Assembly (NCBI GenBank): GCA_021771675.1
Contig: JAETOP010000120.1
Location: 1-10,717 of the forward strand
Direction: 5' to 3'
DNA from: Oscillospiraceae bacterium
GTDB taxonomy: Bacteria; Bacillota_A; Clostridia; Oscillospirales; Oscillospiraceae
Length of the DNA stretch: 10,717 nucleotides
The notes under the pieces were generated by a model. The model was not told the origin of the DNA. It did not search any database and worked only from the letters and a program-made list of their open reading frames with translations. Of this stretch, positions 1 to 6,880 are shown one piece after another; positions within the stretch are counted from its first letter, which is position 1, and every line of letters starts with the position of its first letter. A program made the translations under genes and the position numbers.

Positions 1-17
1 CGCCCACTCTTCAGTTC

Positions 18-55
18 GGAAAAAGGGAAATACACAAAGTATTCCGCCATTTTCC
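18..55. repeat. imperfect hairpin upstream of the first gene
   Basis: An outer GGAAAA/TTTTCC pair (18-23 with 50-55) encloses GGAAATAC/GTATTCC (26-33 with 39-45, one bulged base) and a five-base loop. On the minus strand the inner stem is followed by a short T run, so it could be a weak terminator reading leftward, or simply a structured leader. Apart from this, bases 1-126 hold nothing I can assign: no gene and no convincing -35/-10 pair for the following gene. Confidence 0.25.
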
Positions 56-126
56 AAACTTTGATTGGGCAAAAAATCTCTCGCCGAGGACCCTTGCCCT
101 ATTATGCGGTGTTGCCTTAACTTAAC

Positions 127-133
127 GGAGGGG
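127..133 (+). promoter_or_regulatory. ribosome binding site of the HdeD-like gene
   Basis: GGAGGGG lies seven bases before the ATG at 141. It fixes this start and frame over the overlapping open frame that begins at 65. Confidence 0.75.
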
Positions 134-140
134 ATTTACG

Positions 141-725
141 ATGTATTGGAACAAACGGATTCAGGCAGCCAAATGGGGCTATCTTTTAATTTCCGGGGCG
201 CTGTGTGTATTGGGGGCCGCTTTGGTTGCAGTGCCGGATTTTTCAGCGGTACTGCTGTGCCGCCTTACCGGCGGGGCCATGATTTTATTTGGAATTGTGA
301 AGATCATCGGCTATTTCTCCAAGGATTTGTACCGGCTGGCCTTCCAGTATGACTTGGCCTTTGGCATTTTGCTGATTGCCCTGGGAGGGACGCTGCTGTT
401 TCGCCCGGAGGCCATGGTGCAGATCATTTTGATTATCATTGGCATCTGTGTTTTGGCGGACGGACTGCTGAAAATCCAGATGTCCATCGATGCCAGGCGG
501 TTCGGACTGCCCAAATGGTGGCTGATTCTGATGATGGCAATTCTGACCGGGGGAGCCGGATTCCTTTTGGTGCTCCGGCCCACAGAAAGTGCCGGGGTTA
601 TGATGATCCTGCTGGGGGTGGGTCTGATTACCGAGGGAGTCCTGAATATGATAACCATTTTGACGGCGGTGAAGATCATCCGCCGCAGTCAGCCGGAGAT
701 TGTGGACGCACTGGAAACAAAATAG
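141..725 (+). CDS. HdeD/DUF308 family six-helix membrane protein
   Basis: Predicted integral membrane protein of 194 residues with six hydrophobic segments at about 12-31, 35-58, 69-87, 92-113, 126-145 and 149-176, and short polar ends. The three repeated pairs of helices, with Gly-rich helices such as LTGGAMILFGIVKIIGYF and small loops carrying RPE or RPTES, match the DUF308 family. That family includes E. coli HdeD, an acid-resistance membrane protein. Most Clostridial members have no proven role, so acid or envelope stress is only inferred from the family. The length is normal for the family, the start has a good ribosome site, and nothing appears truncated. It stands alone on the plus strand and converges on the EAL gene. 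Confidence 0.85.
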   Translation: MYWNKRIQAAKWGYLLISGALCVLGAALVAVPDFSAVLLCRLTGGAMILFGIVKIIGYFSKDLYRLAFQYDLAFGILLIALGGTLLFRPEAMVQIILIIIGICVLADGLLKIQMSIDARRFGLPKWWLILMMAILTGGAGFLLVLRPTESAGVMMILLGVGLITEGVLNMITILTAVKIIRRSQPEIVDALETK

Positions 726-744
726 AGCTGAAGCCAGAGCTAAA

Positions 745-768
745 GCCCCCGGAACTGCTTCAGGGGGC
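745..768. terminator. hairpin between two convergent genes
   Basis: GCCCCC (745-750) pairs perfectly with GGGGGC (763-768) across a 12-base loop in the 68-base gap between convergent stop codons. Neither side has a clean U tract: TTTAGCTC follows on the minus strand and an A-rich then T-rich stretch on the plus strand. It is probably a shared terminator of modest strength. Confidence 0.45.
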
Positions 769-793
769 CTGGGAAAATAAGCTTTGCTTCTTT

Positions 794-2407
794 CTATTCG
801 TTTGCAACCAATGTGGCGGAACCGTAGGCCTTGTAGGGCCTGCCGTTTTCGTCGAATTCGGCGGTATATCTGACATGGAAGGGGATCCTGTCGGCGGTAA
901 GCGGAATAATTGCATCAAGGGATTCAGCGCCCTTTTCAAGCTGCCTGTGCCAGTTGCGATACATATCGGCATAATCCGATGGGAACAAACCGGATTCAAT
1001 AACGGGCTCCGGGTAGTTCTTGATCAGCGGAGCAAGACCAAGGTCTCGGATACATCTGGAGCACGGACGCATTTCTTTGGTTTCAACTTCGTATTCCCAG
1101 CAATAAATGTTCAGCTGCTCGCCTGCGGTTCGGAATTTCTTTTCGTTGTCGGATAACGCCTTATACATCTTCTTCTCCGCTGTGATGTTCTGGATGGTGG
1201 CAAAGAAGAGGTATTGACCATCGGCCCGTCCGATTACCTGCAAGGTAGACCGGATGCAAAGGCTGTCCTCTCCGCAGCATGGGGAATGGATGATGCGCCA
1301 GGTTTCGCAGGTTTCATAGTCATTTGATTCAATAGCACGTTTAATGGCGGCAATGTATATTTTCTTGTTCGCTTCATCAAGGTCGAGACTTTTGTGATCG
1401 ATGATGACTTCTTTTTGGTTCATGTTCATGCAAAGCTCTTTGAGATATTTCTCATTGACACGAAGCATTTCTATTTCATCGTTTTCATAGATGAAAATTG
1501 CGGCGGCGCTTACGAAGTTGTTGAAAATCATCGTTTCCATTGTATGGGGATCCCAGAACTTTTCGGCGTCAAGACTATCTATGAACTTCATGTAAGGTGC
1601 GGTAACATCTTTTTTGACCTCGTGCAGCAGCTGAATGAATTCGTCTTCCGGAACAGGCTTTGAATACAGGTATCCCTGGATATACTGACAGCCGATGCTC
1701 TTCATATAATCCGCCTGAGCGATTTCTTCAACGCCTTCCACGATAACGGGGGTTTTCAGCCAGTGGGCCATTCTGACAACGGAGCTGATGATAATGCCGC
1801 CTCTGCCCCCAATTTTTCCCCTCAGGAAGATCATGTCCAGCTTTATGATGTCAACCTCCACATCCTTCAGGACGGCAAGGGACGAGTAGCCGCTTCCAAA
1901 ATCGTCCATTTCCACCAGATATCCGAAGGAGTGGAATTTTTCCACGATTCTTGCCAGATGGTCATTGCCGCCAACGGCTGCGCTTTCCAATATTTCAACC
2001 CGGAGGAGACTTACCGGAACGCCGTAGAGTTTGCGGATTTGCTCCATGCGCTCTATGAAATCCTCAACGGCAAGGTCGTATCTGGAAACATTAAAGGAAA
2101 TTGGTACGGTATCAATATGGTCGTCCAGACATTTTCTTTGAAATCTGCACACCTCTTCAAAAACGTACAGATCAAGCTTGGTAATGTATCCCTCGGTCTC
2201 GAGAACAGGGATAAAGGTGTTTGGCATTTGCAGACCATACTGGGGATGAATCCATCTGACAAGCGCCTCCGCTCCAATCATTCTCCCGTTTGTATGGTTA
2301 TACTGAGGCTGAAAATAGATGCGAAATTGTCTTTCCTCAAATGCCTGTTCTACGCAGTCCAACATTTCATCTTTGCACATAAAACATTCTTTTGAGTGGT
2401 TGCTCAT
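794..2407 (-). CDS. EAL-domain c-di-GMP phosphodiesterase with C-terminal PAS-like regions
   Basis: 537 residues. The EAL domain fills about residues 12-265 and should hydrolyse cyclic di-GMP to pGpG in the cytoplasm. The expected metal and catalytic residues are all visible: E47 of AEALVRW, N106 of FNVS, E138 of VEILES, D168-D169 of DDFGSGYSS, K189 of IKLD, E224 of VEGVE and Q244 of YIQGY. It is therefore predicted active rather than a degenerate c-di-GMP binder. Two PAS-like regions follow (about 285-412 and 424-537). The second begins with an EKKFR-type linker and ends at the stop codon with no further output domain. There is no GGDEF domain and no membrane segment. Cysteines cluster at C8/C11/C18, C377/C378/C384 and C449/C452. 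The gene looks more AT-rich than the adjacent ATPase gene. The start is supported by AGAGGAGC before the ATG. The signal sensed is unknown. Confidence 0.9.
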   Translation of the reverse strand: MSNHSKECFMCKDEMLDCVEQAFEERQFRIYFQPQYNHTNGRMIGAEALVRWIHPQYGLQMPNTFIPVLETEGYITKLDLYVFEEVCRFQRKCLDDHIDTVPISFNVSRYDLAVEDFIERMEQIRKLYGVPVSLLRVEILESAAVGGNDHLARIVEKFHSFGYLVEMDDFGSGYSSLAVLKDVEVDIIKLDMIFLRGKIGGRGGIIISSVVRMAHWLKTPVIVEGVEEIAQADYMKSIGCQYIQGYLYSKPVPEDEFIQLLHEVKKDVTAPYMKFIDSLDAEKFWDPHTMETMIFNNFVSAAAIFIYENDEIEMLRVNEKYLKELCMNMNQKEVIIDHKSLDLDEANKKIYIAAIKRAIESNDYETCETWRIIHSPCCGEDSLCIRSTLQVIGRADGQYLFFATIQNITAEKKMYKALSDNEKKFRTAGEQLNIYCWEYEVETKEMRPCSRCIRDLGLAPLIKNYPEPVIESGLFPSDYADMYRNWHRQLEKGAESLDAIIPLTADRIPFHVRYTAEFDENGRPYKAYGSATLVANE

Positions 2408-2412
2408 GTAAA

Positions 2413-2422
2413 TGCTCCTCTT
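2413..2422 (-). promoter_or_regulatory. ribosome binding site of the EAL gene
   Basis: On the minus strand AAAGAGGAGC precedes the ATG at 2407 by five bases, supporting this start. Confidence 0.65.
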
Positions 2423-2449
2423 TATGTAGCGTATATCAAATTATCTTAG

Positions 2450-2478
2450 AGAATAGCACATAATACGTTGAATTTCAA
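2450..2478 (-). promoter_or_regulatory. probable promoter of the EAL gene
   Basis: On the minus strand TTGAAA (2473-2478) and TATTCT (2450-2455) are separated by exactly 17 bases, about 40 bases upstream of the start codon. The flanking DNA is AT-rich, so other pairs are possible, for example TGAACA with TATTAT, also 17 bases apart. Confidence 0.5.
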
Positions 2479-2532
2479 TCATTGTTCATACTTTTTTTAC
2501 GTACAAAATGGGAAGACCACCTGATTCCTCTA

Positions 2533-2561
2533 TGGACAGAATCGCCAAATGGTGGTATACT
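2533..2561 (+). promoter_or_regulatory. probable promoter of the P-type ATPase gene
   Basis: TGGACA (2533-2538) and TATACT (2556-2561) are 17 bases apart, and a TGG just before the -10 gives an extended -10. ACCACC (2516-2521) and GGTGGT (2551-2556) form a distant dyad around the -35, which might be an operator. Transcription would start near 2568, leaving a leader of about 100 bases in which I recognise no riboswitch. Confidence 0.65.
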
Positions 2562-2656
2562 ACAGTCAATTTACCGAGATGGATCGATAAGGGAAGCTCT
2601 TGCAGATTTATTCAGAGGTTCCTAAGCTCATGTTGGGAAACGGATTCACAATGATT

Positions 2657-2661
2657 AGAGG
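2657..2661 (+). promoter_or_regulatory. ribosome binding site that decides the ATPase start
   Basis: AGAGG lies seven bases before the ATG at 2669. Upstream in-frame starts, a TTG at 2600 and an ATG at 2651, lack a comparable site, so translation most likely begins at 2669. Confidence 0.6.
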
Positions 2662-2668
2662 ATGGCAA

Positions 2669-5080
2669 ATGAAAAAGAACCAAACAGAAATTACGAATCA
2701 GGAAGCGAAGAAAGTGGAGGTGGTGCGCTGCAGCCCGGACATTGCCCTGGGCCTTACCCGGGAGCAGGTGGAGCAGCGCCTTCAAGCCGGCCTTCGCAAT
2801 GAGGCGGTGAAGCCGGAGGAGAAGACCGTGGGCTCCATCATCAAAAGCAACCTCTTCACCTATTTCAACCTGGTCTTTGCAATCCTCGCTTGTTTGCTGG
2901 TGGCGGCGGGCTCCTACCGGAGCCTCACCTTCCTGCCCGTGGTGATTGCCAATATGCTCATTGGCATCATCCAGGAGATCCGGGCGAAGAAGGTGCTGGA
3001 TGAGCTGACCATGCTGAACGCTCCCAAGGCTCTGGTCATCCGGGACGGCAGGCAGATGGAGATACCCGCCGAGGAATTGGTGCTGGATGACATTGTCCTG
3101 TTCCGGGCGGGGAACCAGGTCTGTGCCGATGCGGTGGTGCAGGAGGGAAATGCGGCGGTGAACGAGTCCCTGCTCACCGGCGAGCCGGATGAGCTGCGCA
3201 AGGGCCCGGGAGACACCCTGATGTCCGGCAGCTTCCTGGTGTCCGGGGAGTGCTACGCAAGGCTTGACAAGGTGGGGGCGGATTCCTATATCTCCCGCCT
3301 GACCCTGGAAGCCAAGGCCATGAACCGGAAGCAGCGCTCGGAAATGCTCCGGGTGCTGGATAAGCTGGTGGGCGTTATGGGGATCATCATCGTTCCCCTC
3401 GGTATCCTGCTGTTTGTGCAGCAGTTTGTGTTTGCCGGCGCCTCCTTCCAGAGCAGTATTGTCTCCATGGTGGCGGCGGTGATTGGCATGATCCCGGAGG
3501 GGCTGTATCTGCTGGCCAGTGTGGCACTGGTGGTGAGTGTGATCCGGCTGGCCTCCAAGAAGGTGCTGGTTCACGACATGAAATGCATCGAGACCCTGGC
3601 CCGGGTGGATGTGCTCTGTGTGGATAAGACCGGAACCATTACGGAAAATGAGATGCAGGTCAGCGCCGTTATTCCCCTGCCCGGCTTTGACCCGTCCCAG
3701 GGGCAGGGGCTAAAGGCCTGCATCAGTGCCTTTGTGGCGGCGATGCCCCAGGGCAACATGACCATGCAGGCGCTGAAACGGTATTTCAAAACGCCCACGG
3801 AGAAAAAGGCCCTTTCTGTGGTGCCCTTTTCTTCTGCCTACAAGTACAGCGGGGTGGTTTTTGAGACGGAATCCTATGTGCTGGGAGCGCCGGAATTTGT
3901 CCTCCGGGAGGATTATGAGGCCCACCGGGCCATGATCGAGAGCTACAGCGCCGACGGCTACCGGGTGGTGGTATTCGGAAAATACTGCGGTACCCCCGAC
4001 GGACAGGCCCTGACGGAAAAGGTCATCCCCATGGGACTGATTCTGCTGGAAAATCCCATCCGCCGGGACGCACCGGATACCTTCAAATACTTTGCCCAGC
4101 AGGGGGTCACCGTGAAGGTCATCTCCGGCGACAATCCTCTGACGGTTTCCCAGATCGCATTGGAGGCGGGAATCAACCAGGCGGAGCGGTATGTGGATGC
4201 TTCCACCCTGACCTCGGAGGAGGATATTCGCCGGGCGGCGGAGGAGTACACCGTCTTTGGCCGGGTGACTCCGGATCAAAAGCGCCAGCTGGTGCGTGCG
4301 ATGCAGAACGCCGGGCACACCGTAGGCATGACCGGCGACGGCGTGAACGATGTGCTGGCCCTGAAGGATGCGGACTGCTCCATTGCCATGGCCTCCGGGT
4401 GTGATGCGGCCGCCCAGGTCTCCCAGCTGGTGCTGCTGGAATCGGACTTTTCTGCCATGCCCTCGGTGGTGGCGGAGGGACGCCGGGTGGTGAACAACAT
4501 TCAGCGCTCTGCCAGCCTGTTCCTGGTGAAGAACATTTTCTCCTTCCTGATGGCGGTATTCTCTGCCTGCTTCTCCATCAACTATCCTTTGGAGCCCTCC
4601 CAGATGTCCCTGATTAGCATGTTTACCATCGGCATTCCCGGCTTTTTCCTGGCCCTGCAGCCCAATGCCGATACCATTCGGGGAAAGTTCCTGTCAAATG
4701 TCTTGGTCAAGGCTCTGCCCGCCGGACTGACGGATTTCCTGGTGGTGGGGGCTCTGGTGGTGTTTGGAGGGGTGTTCGGGGTAGAGGAGTCGGATATTTC
4801 CACCGCATGTACCATGCTGCTGGCCATTGTTGGGTTTATGATCCTCTATCACATCGGAAAACCGGTGAACGAGCTGCGGGTTCTGGTGCTGATGGGCTGC
4901 ATTGTGGGCCTGCTGGGATGCAGCATCTGGCTGGGAGATATTTTCGGGATGGAACACATGTCTCTCAAATGCGTCCTGCTCTTCGGCGTCTTTGCCATCG
5001 TCACGGAACCGGTGCTCCGCTACAGCACGTTGATCGTGGAAAAAATCGCCGCAGCGCTGAGAAAGAAAAAAGAAGCCTGA
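2669..5080 (+). CDS. CtpE-like P-type cation-transporting ATPase
   Basis: 803 residues from the ATG at 2669. A P-type ATPase that should move a cation across the cytoplasmic membrane using ATP. Visible in order: an N-terminal cytoplasmic segment, membrane pairs near 60-104, TGEP of the actuator domain (170-173), a fourth-helix PEGL motif (276-279), the phosphorylation site DKTGT with D319, a nucleotide domain with LGAPE (405-409) where many relatives have KGAPE, SGDNP (486-490), TPDQK (534-538), GDGVND (556-561), and six C-terminal helices including a TIGIPGFFLALQPN stretch. PEGL without the PEGLP form and the TIGIP-FFLAL-PN segment resemble CtpE rather than PacL or MgtA. Mycobacterial CtpE is linked to calcium uptake, but the cation here is not determined. 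There is no N-terminal metal-binding domain with CxxC, which argues against a copper or cadmium pump. The length is normal and the gene intact. It has its own promoter and no operon partner. Confidence 0.9.
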   Translation: MKKNQTEITNQEAKKVEVVRCSPDIALGLTREQVEQRLQAGLRNEAVKPEEKTVGSIIKSNLFTYFNLVFAILACLLVAAGSYRSLTFLPVVIANMLIGIIQEIRAKKVLDELTMLNAPKALVIRDGRQMEIPAEELVLDDIVLFRAGNQVCADAVVQEGNAAVNESLLTGEPDELRKGPGDTLMSGSFLVSGECYARLDKVGADSYISRLTLEAKAMNRKQRSEMLRVLDKLVGVMGIIIVPLGILLFVQQFVFAGASFQSSIVSMVAAVIGMIPEGLYLLASVALVVSVIRLASKKVLVHDMKCIETLARVDVLCVDKTGTITENEMQVSAVIPLPGFDPSQGQGLKACISAFVAAMPQGNMTMQALKRYFKTPTEKKALSVVPFSSAYKYSGVVFETESYVLGAPEFVLREDYEAHRAMIESYSADGYRVVVFGKYCGTPDGQALTEKVIPMGLILLENPIRRDAPDTFKYFAQQGVTVKVISGDNPLTVSQIALEAGINQAERYVDASTLTSEEDIRRAAEEYTVFGRVTPDQKRQLVRAMQNAGHTVGMTGDGVNDVLALKDADCSIAMASGCDAAAQVSQLVLLESDFSAMPSVVAEGRRVVNNIQRSASLFLVKNIFSFLMAVFSACFSINYPLEPSQMSLISMFTIGIPGFFLALQPNADTIRGKFLSNVLVKALPAGLTDFLVVGALVVFGGVFGVEESDISTACTMLLAIVGFMILYHIGKPVNELRVLVLMGCIVGLLGCSIWLGDIFGMEHMSLKCVLLFGVFAIVTEPVLRYSTLIVEKIAAALRKKKEA

Positions 5081-5126
5081 CTTCTGCAATATTCATCCCG
5101 GCAAACATCAATTTAACGATTAAAAG

Positions 5127-5163
5127 CCCCCCTCTCTGTGAGCTGTGATACGCAGAGAGGGGG
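5127..5163. terminator. strong bidirectional terminator between ATPase and DUF362 genes
   Basis: CCCCCTCTCTG (5128-5138) pairs perfectly with CAGAGAGGGGG (5153-5163). With a following G-U and G-C pair the stem reaches 13 pairs around a ten-base loop. On the minus strand the stem is followed by CTTTTAAT, a reasonable U tract for the DUF362 transcript. The plus-strand tail (TCAAATGTTAT) is weaker, but the same hairpin probably serves the ATPase transcript. Confidence 0.8.
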
Positions 5164-5170
5164 TCAAATG

Positions 5171-6034
5171 TTATACGGTTTTCAATTCGTATTCTCTGCT
5201 GCCGTAGCCAAGCTCTGCGGCGGCTTCGATGGTGTGGACGCCGTTCCGGCTGTCGATGCGCTCCAGCAGGTGGGCTTTGCCGGGGTCGGAGCTGGCACGA
5301 ACCAGATCCAGGCAGGCCTGGTCGATGGCAATGGGGTCGGTGGAGACCAAAATGCCAATGTCGGCGATACAGGGATCCTCTGCGACGGCGCAGCAGTCGC
5401 AGTCCACGCTCATGTTTTTCATTACATTCACATAGACCAGGTTTCCTCCAAAATACGACACCACGGAACCGGCGGCATCCGCCATGGATTCCAGGAAGGC
5501 ATTGTGCTCAGCGGTCCAGAGCTCTTCGGGGCGTCCGGCGCCGTGGATGTAGGCCTTGCCGTAGGAGGAGGCCACGCCGATGGACAGCTGCTTCAAGGCT
5601 CCGCCGTAGCCGCCCATGGGGTGGCCCTTGAAGTGGGAGAGAACCAGCATGGAATCATAGTTCACCAAATCCTTGCCCACATAGTTTTTCTGAATCACCT
5701 TGCCGTCCGGAATGTCCAGCTCCAGGTCGGGGCCTTCGGCATCTAGCAGGTCAACGGGGAATTCCTTGCTCCAGCCGTGATCAGTAAGCAGCTGGCGGTG
5801 CCGTTCAGTGGTGTTTCGGGCGCCGTCATAAGCTGTGTTGCATTCAACCACGGTGCCGCCCACGTAATCGACAATGGGCTTCCAGAAGCCGGGGCGCAGG
5901 AAATTCTGATTTCCCTTTTCGCCGGAGTGAACCTTGATTGCCACCCGGCCGGGAAGCTCCTTTCCCACCAGCTTGAAAAGCTCCAGAACCTTTTCCGGAG
6001 TGATTTCGTGGGAGAAATAGACAGTTGATTTCAT
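5171..6034 (-). CDS. DUF362 domain protein without a ferredoxin domain
   Basis: 287 residues, taking the ATG at 6034, which has a consensus AGGAGG six bases upstream; an in-frame ATG at 6103 would overlap the preceding gene. The family hallmarks are present: SHFKGHPMGGYGGALKQL (133-150) and STDPIAIDQACLDL (231-244). DUF362 proteins are widespread in anaerobes and often carry a 4Fe-4S ferredoxin region. This one has none. It has only a compact cysteine group, DCDCC (211-215) plus C222, which could hold a metal or cluster. The protein appears soluble, with no signal peptide or membrane helix. No reaction is established for this family and I do not assign one. It is the second gene of a MerR-led operon, the MerR stop codon lying within its ribosome site, so its expression is probably set by that regulator. 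A terminator follows it. Confidence 0.85.
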   Translation of the reverse strand: MKSTVYFSHEITPEKVLELFKLVGKELPGRVAIKVHSGEKGNQNFLRPGFWKPIVDYVGGTVVECNTAYDGARNTTERHRQLLTDHGWSKEFPVDLLDAEGPDLELDIPDGKVIQKNYVGKDLVNYDSMLVLSHFKGHPMGGYGGALKQLSIGVASSYGKAYIHGAGRPEELWTAEHNAFLESMADAAGSVVSYFGGNLVYVNVMKNMSVDCDCCAVAEDPCIADIGILVSTDPIAIDQACLDLVRASSDPGKAHLLERIDSRNGVHTIEAAAELGYGSREYELKTV

Positions 6035-6040
6035 AGCAAA

Positions 6041-6046
6041 CCTCCT
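6041..6046 (-). promoter_or_regulatory. consensus ribosome binding site of the DUF362 gene
   Basis: AGGAGG on the minus strand, six bases before the ATG at 6034. It overlaps the MerR stop codon (6045-6047), which suggests coupled translation and excludes the longer upstream start. Confidence 0.85.
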
Positions 6047-6419
6047 AAAGCGTTTTTGTTCCGGCGGCAATCGCATTGTCGTAGTATGCGATCTTTCGCT
6101 CAATGACTTTCAAATGTGCTTTCAGTGCGGAAATCTGGACTTCCACCGATTCCTTTTGTTTCAGAATCATTTCCTGACGTTCCCTCAGACTATCGTCGCC
6201 CCGCTGGCACAGCTCCATGTATCGGCGAATGTCCTTCAGCGGCATTCCCGTTTCTTTCAGGCAGCTCAGCGTTTGGAGCCATGCCAAATCCTCATCGCTG
6301 AACACCCGGCGTCCGCCAAGGCGCTGAAGGTTGGGCAGGAGCCCCTCCTTGTCATAGAAACGGAGAGCGTGAACGGACAAGCCCATCTTTTCGGCGGCCT
6401 GGGAAATTGAATAAGTCAT
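6045..6419 (-). CDS. MerR-family transcriptional regulator, AdhR/NmlR-like
   Basis: 124 residues. An N-terminal MerR winged-helix domain (about 3-70: YSISQAAEKMGLSVHALRFY, then RRVFSDEDLAWL) is followed by a long helix (about 78-115) for the dimer coiled coil and a short tail. The CxnC and C-terminal cysteines of metal sensors such as MerR, CueR or ZntR are absent. The single cysteine, C53 in LSCLKETGMPL, sits where, from memory, AdhR and NmlR carry a conserved cysteine that responds to aldehydes or other electrophiles. This suggests thiol or electrophile sensing but does not prove it. A good AGGAGGTGAG ribosome site precedes the start. The gene lies directly downstream of a MerR-type promoter with a 19-bp spacer, so autoregulation together with the following DUF362 gene is likely. 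Confidence 0.88.
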   Translation of the reverse strand: MTYSISQAAEKMGLSVHALRFYDKEGLLPNLQRLGGRRVFSDEDLAWLQTLSCLKETGMPLKDIRRYMELCQRGDDSLRERQEMILKQKESVEVQISALKAHLKVIERKIAYYDNAIAAGTKTL

Positions 6420-6423
6420 GCTC

Positions 6424-6431
6424 TCACCTCC
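6424..6431 (-). promoter_or_regulatory. ribosome binding site of the MerR gene
   Basis: GAGGTGAG/AGGAGGTG-type sequence on the minus strand just upstream of the ATG at 6419, close to the consensus. Confidence 0.65.
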
Positions 6432-6439
6432 TGGTGGAC

Positions 6440-6470
6440 AGTATATATCCTAGAGTTCACTCGAAGTCAA
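6440..6470 (-). promoter_or_regulatory. MerR-type promoter and operator (19-bp spacer)
   Basis: On the minus strand TTGACT (6465-6470) and TATACT (6440-6445) are separated by 19 bases, the over-long spacer typical of promoters activated by MerR proteins through DNA distortion. Within it lies an imperfect dyad, CTTCGAG-TGAA-CTCTAGG (6449-6466). This is the same 7-4-7 layout I recall for the AdhR operator. The -35 and one half-site lie inside the last codons of the upstream PriA-like gene, and the centre of the dyad falls on its stop codon. Confidence 0.8.
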
Positions 6471-6831
6471 GCTTTTTTTGCCTCCGGTATTCCTCTGCAA
6501 TGGGTTCCGGGGCCCTGTCCAGAATGTACTTCATTTTCCACAGGGGCAGGGGCATTTTTCCGTAAGGGTAAAACCGAGCGCTCTCTACGATGCCCAGAAT
6601 CTCCTTATCCTCCGGCCCGAAGGGAATGACGACGATCTCTCCGGCGGGGTAGTCCGTGGTGCTCAGATAGTCAAACCGGCCATCCAGGGTGGGGATGTAA
6701 ACGGTGTAAAAGGTGAGGCCCACCGGCGGGTCAGGGGAGCGGTGAGCCGTCGCCGGCATTTCTTTGGGCTGCCTTCTGAAAAGAGTGCGGTAGCGCTGAA
6801 CAATTGAATTCAGGAAATTGGGAAGCCTCAT
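6457..6831 (-). CDS. small protein resembling the PriA 3' DNA-binding domain
   Basis: 124 residues with no helicase motifs. After a basic N-terminal tail of about 38 residues, residues 41-108 follow the pattern of the N-terminal 3'-DNA-end-binding domain of primosomal helicase PriA: a beta strand YTVYIPTLDGRFDYL, then AGEIVVIPFG, then EILGIVES, then a C-terminal segment ending in KYILDRAPEP. In PriA this domain is joined to a helicase of over 600 residues. Here the gene stops after it and the next open frame is an unrelated regulator, so it is a free-standing domain rather than a recent frameshift, as far as I can see. It may bind DNA ends or forks, or be a repurposed beta-barrel. The function is unknown. 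The start has GAAGGA upstream. The assignment rests on pattern resemblance only. Confidence 0.65.
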   Translation of the reverse strand: MRLPNFLNSIVQRYRTLFRRQPKEMPATAHRSPDPPVGLTFYTVYIPTLDGRFDYLSTTDYPAGEIVVIPFGPEDKEILGIVESARFYPYGKMPLPLWKMKYILDRAPEPIAEEYRRQKKLDFE

Positions 6832-6865
6832 GAAAATCCTTCTTTCTCGGTGTTTCTCTGTCCCT

Positions 6866-6880
6866 ATGGCACAATGCCAT
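6866..6880. repeat. 15-bp perfect palindrome in intergenic gap
   Basis: ATGGCA-CAA-TGCCAT lies in the 88-base gap between the phosphorylase stop and the PriA-like start. On the minus strand TTGAAA (6884-6889) stands just upstream, so the palindrome occupies the position of a promoter spacer, although the matching -10 (TAGGGA) is poor. It has no U tract, so it is unlikely to be a terminator. It may be an operator or an mRNA hairpin. Confidence 0.4.

Noticed and set aside
67..99. GGGCAA/TTGCCC pair upstream of the HdeD-like gene as an attenuator
   Set aside because: Only six pairs around a 21-base loop with no U tract; likely chance.
2600..2668. Longer ATPase N-terminus from TTG at 2600 or ATG at 2651
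   Set aside because: No good ribosome site at either, whereas AGAGG is well placed for the ATG at 2669; the added residues are not family-like.
2562..2668. Riboswitch in the ATPase leader (magnesium, manganese or nickel-cobalt type)
   Set aside because: The leader is about 100 bases long but I see none of the conserved cores, and no terminator-antiterminator pair.
2612..3574. 320-codon open frame on the minus strand opposite the ATPase
   Set aside because: It is antisense to well-conserved P-type ATPase motifs, shows no family pattern, and is rich in His/Gln/Leu as expected from reversed high-GC codons.
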